In this document: one piece after another, positions 10,064-20,300 of the stretch
Numbering within the stretch: position 1 is the first letter of the stretch
How the letters are laid out: every line of letters starts with the position of its first letter
Assembly (NCBI RefSeq): GCF_000508085.1
Contig: NZ_KI669560.1
Location: 1,074,464 to 1,138,463 of the forward strand
Source: Sediminibacterium sp. C3
Lineage (GTDB): Bacteria > Bacteroidota > Bacteroidia > Chitinophagales > Chitinophagaceae
Direction: 5' to 3'
Length of the DNA stretch: 64,000 nt
Program-made: the position numbers and the translations under genes
The notes under the pieces: model-generated
Databases searched by the model: none
What the model was told of the DNA's origin: nothing
What the model saw: the letters and a program-made list of their open reading frames with translations, nothing else

Positions 10064-11506
10064 ATGCAGTGGAAACTATACATATATACCAAGCTCAACT
10101 TAGAGGATAATACACCAAAGGTCATATCAGACCATACAGGTATTTTATCTTCTGCTTCTTTTTTGTCCTTCTTGGATGAAATGGCAGTTAGCTATTTGGT
10201 TACGGATAAAGTGCCTGAAATGCTTGCAGCATCCGGCACAATGCCGGTATTGGTAATCCTTACCAATATTAAGGACGTACCTGCATTTATCACAAATAAA
10301 TTCCAGCACAAGCAATTTACATATGCTGATATTCCATTGAATGGCGATATAGCAGGCATTCTAAAAGGGTTATCTGCCGAATCCCTAATCCATCTCTTAA
10401 ACTACGTTTATTCCACAGACAAGCACCTGGTAGTTACCAAGTATAATACTGAAGGTCTTTTGTCATTTGCAAAATCTCATGCTGCTATATCAGTAGTTAG
10501 TTCTTTGATTGAGCAAATTACTTTGTTGCTTCAAACTGTTCCGCAATTTGATACCATTCTACAATTAGGCAAGCTATGGGGCAAAGTAGTGTACCTGTCG
10601 GTTATCCATCAGGATACTCGTTATGAAAACTATATCAAACAAATTGATGCATTTGCAGCTTCGTTTATTGCCTCCGATGGAATGCAGCAAGCTACGTTTG
10701 CATCAACCGTAAAAAATCCCAAATCAGTCGACCGCATTTTAGCCAATATTAAAAGTCAGAACGATAAAAAAACGGCACTGATTTGTTTTGACTGCATGGG
10801 CTTTGCAGAATGGTATCTTTTACAGGAATATTTATCAGACATCAATCTCAACTTTACTGATATTGCTTTATTCACCATGTTACCTTCTGTAACATCCGTT
10901 TCAAGGTCCGCAATATTTCATGGCTCACAAGATGTTTACAATATCAAATCCCCAGGTAGAGCAGACGAAGCGAAGGCTTTTACAAATTATTTCAATGAGA
11001 AGGAAGTCAAATATTTTACTGATTCAGATATTATAACCGAGGACACTTTGTTAGGATATGACTGTATCAGTATTCTATACTCTTTCTTTGATGACCTTTC
11101 GCATTCAGCACAGTTTCCGCCAAACCATAGTAATAAGTCATTATACTTTGATGCTGTAAAAGGTTACCTGAATAATTCAAAAGTGTTGCAAACATTGCAA
11201 ACATTGCAGGGCAATGATTTCACCGTTTATATATGTTCAGACCACGGCTCTGTTGTTGCCTTTGGCAACGGCCAAAAGCTGGATAAATACCTTATAGACA
11301 ATTTTGCAAAAAGAGCTGTTATTGTTCCAGAAGTATCAGCAGATTTAATTGAGCACACTAAAATTAAAATTCCTTTTGTTGAAGGAAAGATTATTGTATT
11401 GCCTGAAGGCAGAACAATGTTTGCAAACAACAACCAAATAGAAATCAATCACGGAGGCATTACCGTTGAAGAAATGGTAGTGCCATATATTAAGTTACAG
11501 AAATGA
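10064..11506 (+). CDS. pglZ: PglZ-domain protein (alkaline phosphatase superfamily)
   Basis: This 480-aa protein starts at ATG 10064, 5 nt after the methyltransferase stop; a longer frame into that gene is not credible. It has the PglZ hallmarks. The metal-binding aspartate lies in LICFDCMGF (D243), SVTSVSRSAIFHG follows where the nucleophile region sits, SDHGS is at about 392-396, and NHGGITVEEMVVP is near the C-terminus. PglZ is the defining protein of BREX and related systems; its exact enzymatic job is still debated. Its stop overlaps the start of the next gene (ATGA), which indicates translational coupling. Confidence 0.85.
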   Translation: MQWKLYIYTKLNLEDNTPKVISDHTGILSSASFLSFLDEMAVSYLVTDKVPEMLAASGTMPVLVILTNIKDVPAFITNKFQHKQFTYADIPLNGDIAGILKGLSAESLIHLLNYVYSTDKHLVVTKYNTEGLLSFAKSHAAISVVSSLIEQITLLLQTVPQFDTILQLGKLWGKVVYLSVIHQDTRYENYIKQIDAFAASFIASDGMQQATFASTVKNPKSVDRILANIKSQNDKKTALICFDCMGFAEWYLLQEYLSDINLNFTDIALFTMLPSVTSVSRSAIFHGSQDVYNIKSPGRADEAKAFTNYFNEKEVKYFTDSDIITEDTLLGYDCISILYSFFDDLSHSAQFPPNHSNKSLYFDAVKGYLNNSKVLQTLQTLQGNDFTVYICSDHGSVVAFGNGQKLDKYLIDNFAKRAVIVPEVSADLIEHTKIKIPFVEGKIIVLPEGRTMFANNNQIEINHGGITVEEMVVPYIKLQK

Positions 11507-12207
11507 TAGGATACGATAGACCGTTAAAACCGGAATGGATATATAAAACCTTACAAATGGTGGAGGCAGGTAAGAAGCCTGAAGAATATTATGATGCCTA
11601 TAATCAAATAGCAGTCGAACTCACCGGTAAGGATGGAAGAAGAAAAACACGTACCGTGTTATTCCGGACATTCATTTACAGCTTTCAGGAAAAAACAAGT
11701 GTTATAGAAAACAATATTCTTATCAGCCTATGTAAGCAAAAGGATTATGAGTACATGAAGCCAATTTTATTGGCAATGTTTATTCTGGATTACGAAATCT
11801 TGAAATACTTCACCCAGATGTATTTTAAAATATTCGACCCGTCTCAATCAGTTAGTTCGACAGCTCTAACAAAGAAAATGACAGAGGCTTATGGCGATAC
11901 TGAAATAGTAAAAAGATCCACAAGAGCATTCCTTAAAACATTATCTGACTTTGGAATCATTGAGCCAACAGGCACAAACACTTTCCATCAAATAAATAAA
12001 TCAAAATTGTCGGCAGAGCAGGTTTCAGATATTCTGAAACTCTATGCAACTGTAAAACACACAAAGCAAGTAGATATTCAAAACATTGATAAATCAATTT
12101 TTGCCTTTTACAATATTCCTGATTTGAGCACTGTAGCACACCAGTTTCACACTACCGAATGGGAATATATTAAAGGCATTGAAAGAGGATTATTGATGTT
12201 ACATTAA
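11503..12207 (+). CDS. Small helical protein, possible BrxA-like
   Basis: This 234-aa protein is predicted from its sequence to be almost entirely helical, and begins within the last codons of pglZ (4-nt overlap). The central part (LLAMFILDYEILKYFTQMYFKIFDP, then a winged-helix-like SSTALTKKMTEAYGDTEIVKRSTRAFLKTLSDFGII) resembles the arrangement of BrxA (DUF1819), a small DNA-binding BREX protein of about 200 residues. The similarity is in length, helical make-up and gene position; I cannot prove homology. It leads into the Argonaute gene with a 27-nt gap. Confidence 0.5.
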   Translation: MIGYDRPLKPEWIYKTLQMVEAGKKPEEYYDAYNQIAVELTGKDGRRKTRTVLFRTFIYSFQEKTSVIENNILISLCKQKDYEYMKPILLAMFILDYEILKYFTQMYFKIFDPSQSVSSTALTKKMTEAYGDTEIVKRSTRAFLKTLSDFGIIEPTGTNTFHQINKSKLSAEQVSDILKLYATVKHTKQVDIQNIDKSIFAFYNIPDLSTVAHQFHTTEWEYIKGIERGLLMLH

Positions 12208-12234
12208 AATTAAATAATAAAATAATGAAATAAA

Positions 12235-14289
12235 ATGCAGCAAGAAATTCAACTAAACATCATTCCATTTACAGCTCCCGTTGAGGAAGCTGAATTTGCT
12301 TTTTACACAGCAAAGCAAGATGGATATTGCCCCATACACAAAGACGATTTAAACGGAGCAATTGAAGGTTTAGTTGATGAAAGTGACCTGCATTATGGAA
12401 ACTGGCTCTACACCGATTTTGCACCCGCAAAAGAAAACGCCATTATCATTTCGGTAAACCTCAATGATTGTAAATACTTTGCCCAGCACTATTACAGGCA
12501 TTTAATCCGTACTCATTTCAAAGGAGTTGCGGACATCATGCGGAAGAACTTCACCAATGAAATTGAAGTTTGGTTTCACAATACAAAAGCAAGCAGTACA
12601 AAATTCAAAGTGTACAATCAGTTTACACTGAAAGTACAGCACAACAGGGTTACCGATGGTCCCGAATTGGTTGTTTCATTTGATGGCACAACGAAAGTGC
12701 TGAATAAAAGCATTGCCGAAATACACAACTTTAAAACAGAGTTATACAACTGGATAAACTGCAACGGTGAATTGAACCGATGGAAATACCTCACCGATGA
12801 TCAGAAATTGAACCATGAAAAAAACTATCCGGTAGTGAGCAATACATTAAAGCCACACTTTGATATTGCTTTTGATGTGCCGGATTTCAAAAACCGTTAT
12901 CCCAAGTATTTCACCCTGCTTAACGACTTTTATAACAATTACCTCAATACAGATGCTTTCACAGCAATCCTGCCGCTTTCAGCGGACGGATTTTTCAAAC
13001 CTAACGGTTTGTCAGTGCAACGCATCAATGGCACATCAAATGAATTGCAGTTTGGCAATGGTGTAGGTGTTGAACCCAAGAGAGATTTAAAAAGATTGAA
13101 GCCTTACAAGCCTGTTCCAAAGCCAAGCAACGTAAAGTTCTTTTTCATTTACCATAAGCCAGACAGAGAACATGCAGTAAAGAATATTTGGCAGTACTTT
13201 AAAGATGGCTACAACGGCCAATATCCATTTCCAAAAATGGAAGAGTACATCAGCCAGCCATTTGAATTGGAGGAGAACGGCAGCATTTCATTTGATAATA
13301 TTGATGATGCAGTTTCAGTAGTTCAAAAAGCAATCAAGAATAAAGACAGGTTGCCCGATACAAAATATTTTGCGGTATACATAAGCCCTGTTCCTAAGTG
13401 GGAGAAAGACCCCAAGCGTAACAGCATTTACCACCGCATGAAAGAAATATTGTTGTACGAAGGCATCACCTCACAGGTGATTTGGAAAGAGAACATTTCC
13501 AAACCTGCATTCAACTTATTTCTGCCTAACATTGAAACAGCAATTTTAGCCAAGCTGGGCGGTGTTCCCTGGAGGCTGAAAAGAGATACTACCAATGAAT
13601 TGATTGTTGGCGTTGGTGCTTTCTATTCCATTACCCGTAAATCAAAATATGTAGGATCAGCTTTCTGTTTCAACAACGAAGGCATTTTCAAAGGCTTTGA
13701 TTGTTTCGGTGCAAATGATACAGATAGCATCGCAGGTTCAATCAGGGAAGCAGTAGGCAAATTCATTGCCTCCAATTACAAAGCCACAAGGCTGATTATC
13801 CATTTCTACAAAGACCTCAGTAAAAAGGAACTCAAACCCATCATTGACACCCTCCATGCGTTGGGCTTACCTATTCCAGTAATTGTAGTAACCATCAATA
13901 AAACAGAGAGCAAAGAACTATTGGCATTTGATACCAGCAGTCAAAAGCTGATGCCTTACAGCGGAACCATTGTGAAAGTGGGTGCAAAAGAATACTTGCT
14001 ATTCAACAACACCCGTTACGAAGAAGCATCTGCACCAACAGACAGGGAGCACCACTTCCCGGTAAAGATTTCATTCTTCAGCGATAAAGCAGAATTATTA
14101 GATGACCCTGCATTGATAAACCAACTCATTGACCAGGTCTATCAGTTCAGTAGAATGTATTGGAAAAGCGTAAGCCAGCAGAACCTGCCGGTTACAATCA
14201 AATACCCCGAAATGGTGGCCGAGATATTCCCATACTTCACCCACGACAAACTACCCGACCACGGCAAGGAGAGCCTGTGGTTTTTGTAA
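12235..14289 (+). CDS. Long prokaryotic Argonaute (pAgo), probably catalytically inactive
   Basis: This 684-aa protein has the layout of a long pAgo. The N-terminal and PAZ-like region spans about 1-290. The MID domain begins around FFFIYHKP and YFAVYISPVP, and contains QVIWKEN and the very characteristic AKLGGVPWRL (439-448), whose Lys binds the guide 5' end in this family. The PIWI domain runs from about 455 to the end. The first catalytic Asp, usually in a G-I/V-D motif, is replaced: LIVGVGAFYS has Gly461. The second Asp seems kept (YKD, D527). The last position, usually Asp in a YAD-like motif, reads KYPEM (E659). This pattern fits the inactive long-B group, which pass the signal to a partner effector. 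It lies in the BREX-like operon between the BrxA-like gene and the giant helicase, the likely partners. Confidence 0.85.
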   Translation: MQQEIQLNIIPFTAPVEEAEFAFYTAKQDGYCPIHKDDLNGAIEGLVDESDLHYGNWLYTDFAPAKENAIIISVNLNDCKYFAQHYYRHLIRTHFKGVADIMRKNFTNEIEVWFHNTKASSTKFKVYNQFTLKVQHNRVTDGPELVVSFDGTTKVLNKSIAEIHNFKTELYNWINCNGELNRWKYLTDDQKLNHEKNYPVVSNTLKPHFDIAFDVPDFKNRYPKYFTLLNDFYNNYLNTDAFTAILPLSADGFFKPNGLSVQRINGTSNELQFGNGVGVEPKRDLKRLKPYKPVPKPSNVKFFFIYHKPDREHAVKNIWQYFKDGYNGQYPFPKMEEYISQPFELEENGSISFDNIDDAVSVVQKAIKNKDRLPDTKYFAVYISPVPKWEKDPKRNSIYHRMKEILLYEGITSQVIWKENISKPAFNLFLPNIETAILAKLGGVPWRLKRDTTNELIVGVGAFYSITRKSKYVGSAFCFNNEGIFKGFDCFGANDTDSIAGSIREAVGKFIASNYKATRLIIHFYKDLSKKELKPIIDTLHALGLPIPVIVVTINKTESKELLAFDTSSQKLMPYSGTIVKVGAKEYLLFNNTRYEEASAPTDREHHFPVKISFFSDKAELLDDPALINQLIDQVYQFSRMYWKSVSQQNLPVTIKYPEMVAEIFPYFTHDKLPDHGKESLWFL

Positions 14290-14307
14290 AAACACCAGAA
14301 CTGATTA

Positions 14308-17300
14308 ATGGAACTAAACAACATTCTAAATACTGAAAATATAAATATTGAGCAGCTTCAAAAAGGATTGAAGCACATTGGGCTTAATCTATCCAGATTT
14401 GATGGTGTTGTGGAAGAACAGGTTCCGGGACTTTTAGAGTTATTTAAAATAGCAATTGATATTGATCCAAAGACTACAACCAAGTTTACCAAAATGGATC
14501 TTCGGTCAAAACTTGAAAAGGTTTTAAAAGGACAGCCAATTAATAATCACAGTAATACTGTTGCTGCCAAAGAGGTAACAGAAAAAAAAATACCAGCAAG
14601 TGATCAACCAAAAAACAATCACCAAACTTCAAATGTCAACCGACAGCCACAATTAGCTTCAATAAATAAAAAGCTTGGCAAAGTCAAATTTTTTGATTCT
14701 ACAAAAGGATTTGGGTATGTGCATAGTTTCACGGATAACAAAGATTGTTTCATCCATGTATCAAAACTTATTACCTCAGGTATTGATGAGGATGATATAG
14801 TAATTTTTGAAACAGTTGCCTCAAGAAAAAAGCCTGGAGAATTAGATGCAATCAAAGTTTCTAACAAAATTCCTGTTTTTATTTTCAATAAAGATTCTTC
14901 GTCAAAATCCTTTGCCTATCCACTCTTAGATAATCAATTAGAAAAAGAAATTGCTTTAACAGAGAAATATGAGACTGGATTTGCTACAGTGACTGCTCAT
15001 TATCGGGCATCAAGTTGGAGGACTTCGGTTATACCTTCTGAAATAATTCAAAAAGCAGAATCAATTTTATTTGGTAAGGCCATAATTGTAAAACTTTTAC
15101 CCAACCTTAATGAATATAAGGGCACAATTGAATGGCTAACATCATTGCTACAAACAGAACTCAAAGAAGCCGAAATAAATTCAATATACATTGATGTAAT
15201 TAACAATTTTGAGCAGAAGACAATTCCTGAAATAAATAAGGAAATAAAGAACATCAAGGACATTTCATTCTTTAAAATATACTTAGAAGAAAAGAAGAAA
15301 ACACTAAATAAAATTAGCTTCGTTTTGTGGGCAATGGGCGAAGTTGAAAAGTTACCCAATCCCTCTAAGCAAGAAGAAGTTGACATTTGGCGATTTGAAG
15401 TGTTACCATCATTAGATTGGAAGACATTACAACAGGTATTAACAAAACTTCTTTCTGAACAAGGTCCAACAAAGCAAGTTGAAGAATCATATAAGTATTT
15501 AATTGGCCAAGGCTGGGAGATTAACAGTAAAGAAGAACTGCAAGCTGTTACTATATTTCTGGAAGCATTTAAAACTGCCTTCCCTTCCATCCCATTGGAA
15601 GAAACTAATTATAGATGCAATGCCAATCAGTTTTATATAGAACTATATAATTCAGGTTCAATAAAAGAGCTTTCGGAAGCTCGTACAAAGCAATACATTG
15701 AAGAGTTAAAGACTGATGATGAAAAAGCTGGCTTCATAGAAAAGCTGCCGTCTGATAAAATTCTATCTTATTATTTTTCTTTTCCATCCCTGTCAAATTA
15801 TCAAGAAAAATACATTGCTGGTATACTTGAAAGCGAATTTTCAAAAATTGACTTTTTGTGTTTCGACTTAGAATCCGATGGTGAGAAAATAAATGAGTTT
15901 GCCTGGAAAAGCAGATTAGGCGTTAAAAGCGAATCAGATTTTAAAAAGCCAGAAGATGGTATTGCAGAACTGGTAACTCTTATAAATTCAGGTTCTATAA
16001 TTATTGGTCAGAACATTAAGGAGTTTGACTTATCTGTATTATCAAATCATGGGGCTTCGCCATCTTCTGATTTTATTTGGGATACTCTCGATGTTGAAAT
16101 GTTGCTTAACCCAGAACGATTTAGTTACGGACTTAAAACACAACACAGTGCAGCATCAGATACGGAACTCACTTACCGATTATTCAAAAATCAATTATCA
16201 AGGATAATAGTTTCGCAAAGTAATTTAGATGCAGTTAAAGAATTATTGCCTTCAAAAGCAATCGAAGCAATTAATCAAATTAGCAGTAATTCAAATTGGG
16301 CTTTGTTGGATTATGAATATTTTGTAAAACAGTCCAATGAGTTTTTCCGTCCTAATCCCACAAACCAAAATATTTCTGAACAAACATTTAATCAACTCAC
16401 AGAAAAATTAAATGAAGAGGGGAACAAGGTTGTAATTGCTCCCGAATTTCTTTGGAATACATTATCTCATCAATTTGACCTCACATTTTATTCGGATAAT
16501 AAGTCTTTAGGTTTTTGTTTAAATAAAGAAAAAATAGAAGTGACTCTTGGGGATGACAAGTTGCTCAAAGCTATCCTTTTTCGATTTGTGGATTCATGCA
16601 TTTCAAAAGGGTTGCAGCCTTATTTTCAGCACCTGCCAATAGCCATACGTTTAAAGCTAAGCATTGAGCAATCAACGTTAATATGCGACAACATTGATGT
16701 TGACTTTGGAAATATTAATCACAAGCCTATCTGCATTAAGCCAACTGATATCGAAATCCTAAAACAGTATGGTAATCAAGTTTCAGATTTAAAAGTAATT
16801 GTAGTTGGTAATGAATTATACAATCTAACAAGTAAATTACAATTAGGCCAAGACTTTGATTTTGCGACAATTTTCGACAGATTAAAAAATGAACCTATAT
16901 GGCTGCAAATGTCTGGTGGCAAAAGTTTCATTAGTCTCGAACAAAGTCATTGCAGGCAATTGGGTATAACAGAGTTTCCTGAATTTGTTCAAAATATTTG
17001 GTTAGAAAAAATTGGTAAGGGCAAATTCAAAGTATGGTGTAATCTCAACTTCGAAGCCTGTATAAATGATTTGCCTATTAATGAGGCTCATTATATTGAT
17101 TGGGTAGATGAAACCTTTACAAAAACAAATTCATTCATTATAAGGCCGGATGCCAGGAAGTCTGGTTATATAGCTGAACAAAAAAGGGTTAATCCTGAAT
17201 CGTTGTATAGGAAAATATATTGGGTATATCAATTCAAATTATTTGAGGGTATTGGCAATACAAATAATCCTAAAGTCTTAATTGTAAACGATGAATTGGA

Positions 17301-20300
17301 AACTGAAAAGCTGTCGGCTTATGCAAGGCGTAAGGGGTATTTTATTCCTGATACAAAGGCTTCATTGGCAAGACAGGTAGAATTACTGCATACACATAGA
17401 TCACCTAACAAACTTTTAATAGCTTCTTTCCTAACCTTAGACAAAATAATTTCAAGCAACTATACTGGCCCATTAGATTTTATATGGGATAGTTTTTTGC
17501 TACAGGAGAAATTGCAAATATTGAAGGGAAAGATACCGGTAGAATTTGAAACTAATGAAGAACAAAAGGAAGATGACTATCAAGCTGACATTAATGCGGT
17601 TCAAAAGGATTACGATTTATTTTCGCTAATAAAACTGCACAAACCACTTATTGATTATTACTATAAAATGCTTTATGATAATAATCCAGATTCACAGCTA
17701 TTCCTTTGTGATACAAGACTGACTGACTATTATGGTATTGAGAAAAGTTTAAATCTTAATGCTAAAAGTGTTCAGATGTGGTTTAAGGAAGCAGATTACG
17801 ATACAGATAAGGAAATTGCAGCGGAGTTCTTTTCATCAGCTCATGAGAATGCAGACACCGACTTTAATATTGATGAAGCGAAAGAAATACTCCGGCAAAT
17901 CTTTTTGATTCCAGAAGAGGGTGGTGTTCCATATCCGTGGCATGATTATCAGCACCCATGTTTAAATGAAATTTTACCGGCAAAAAAGGATTTGCTGATT
18001 TCCTTACCAACTGGAGCAGGTAAATCTTTGTTATTTCAAGGACCGGCCTTATTCCGTTCAGCATTTTCGTGTAAGCTTTCAATTGTTATTAGTCCACTTC
18101 GAGCTTTAATGCAAGATCAGGTAGATGCCCTTTGGAATAAGGGCTTTTATAGCAATGTTGAGTTCCTAAGTGGAGACAAATCTCATGTAGAAATTAGAGA
18201 TATTTATCGAAGGATTTCTGGTGGCGAGGTTACTCTTCTTTATATAACACCAGAACGGTTTAGGTCTCGTTCATTTGAAAATTGTCTTCTTACAAGATTG
18301 GATGCTGATAGTGGATTAGAGTATGTTGTATTCGATGAGGCACACTGTATTTCGCAATGGGGTCAGGAGTTTCGTCCTGATTATTTGAATGCAGGCAGAA
18401 AAGTTGCAGGTTATTCCGGAGTCTATCAAATGCGAAAGCTGCTATTTTCAGCTACAATTTCCGAACAGGTTTTTGAAGAAATAAGTATTCTCATGCCAGG
18501 CGTTGTAACTGTAGAAGGCACAGAGAAAAGTTACAATCCAGTAAGAGACCACATCAAAATGGATTTCAAACATAATGTGGTTGAAGATGATAGGCTTCTT
18601 GAAGTAGCGAATTACTTAAAATCAGGCAAATTCAATCCAAAATTAAGCCGGGCAATCATTTTTGTTAAGAGCAGAAAAAAAGTTGAAGAATGCTCTCTAA
18701 TAATGTCGGATAGTTTAAAAGATGTATTTGGAGCTGACTGTAGTTTTGCGGAAAAGGTAGGTGCGTTTCATGCTGGAATGGATGCAGAAGATAGAAAGGA
18801 CACTTATGAAAAATATAAAACGGGTGAAATTCTAATTTTATTTGCAACAAAAGCATTTGGTATGGGAATGGATATCCCAAATATTCATTTTGTAACCCAT
18901 TATTCACCACCCAGTACGTTTGAGGATTTTCTTCAAGAAGTTGGCAGGGCTGGTAGAAACGAGAAACAACGATTAGAAGCAGGTTTTAATAATAGTGAAA
19001 ATCCGATTAAGACACTTTGTCTTACCACCAATAATGATTTCGCAAAATTAAAAGACCAACTGCATGAAAGCAGAATTTCATGGCATGAGGTAAAGGATAT
19101 TAAACAGGTATTGGAAGAATATATCGCAAGGTTTAAACCCTTGACACCGGATACTGAAATTCCAGTGGCAGTGCCGTTCAATCTATATTCAAATGAAAAA
19201 GGTTCTGTAAATGATGACCTTGATAACAAATTCAGAATTGCATTGCATTGGCTGGAACGATTAGAAAGAATTAAATTAGGGTATTTCACAATTACTCATT
19301 TAGAATTTGATTCTGCATCATTAAACAAATTAGCCGAACGTATAAATAAATGTCCGGATAAGGATTGCGAAAAAGTATGTCATGCTATACTTGAATTACT
19401 TCCAAGTGATGCTCAATCTAATAAAGTAGTACAACTTTCTATTGCATCGTTACGAAGCATTTCAAAGCTAAGTCTTGAAAACCTATTTACTGCTTTATTA
19501 AAAAATCATGCTGCGGGTATATTAAAGCTATTGCAAGATGTAGTTATTGTGCCAACTAAAATACGTTTAGATGAAACAAATCATTGCAAGAATATTTATT
19601 ATGAGAATGAAAAGTACCCAGCACTGCAAGTGGTATTTTCATTAGCATCTAAAATACTGAGCTCAGTTCCTTCTAACAGCTCCAAGTTTTTTGAAGGAGA
19701 AGAATTAGATGATTACTTAAAGGAATCTGTAAATGAAAATATAAACTTTAAGAAGCTACCCTGGACAAAGAAAGACAATGCAGAAGGTCAAACAAAGGAA
19801 TATAACAATTACATCAAGGATATTTTCAAAAAGAGAAGCAAACATGCCTTTACTATCATTCGGTTGTTGGGGAAGACTAAACACGAAACCAAAATGGAAA
19901 AGGTTACTGATGGTAACCGGAAAGTCAGAATAAAGCAGTCAATATTTAATGGCTATCACAAAAAGGAAGAATGGTCAAATAAAATCACACAATTAGAGAA
20001 AGACTGCATAAAACTATTGGATTATGTAGCAAAGCAATACTTTGATAAAAACATAAAGAATTTCAACTGGCCGGATATTATTTCTGATTTGGATTTCAAA
20101 GGGAACGTACAATATTTATCTGACTTGCTCTTTATATTATCTGTATTAGGATATAGTAAAACAGGAGGCTTACTTCCTACCGGTATTGAGATTTACCTTA
20201 CCTCAATCGAGAATATTGACGAAACAGATTTGCAATCGCTTGATAAAAAAATATTTGAAGAATTTGAGGAAACCAGAAAAGTAAGAGAACTTAAATTGAT

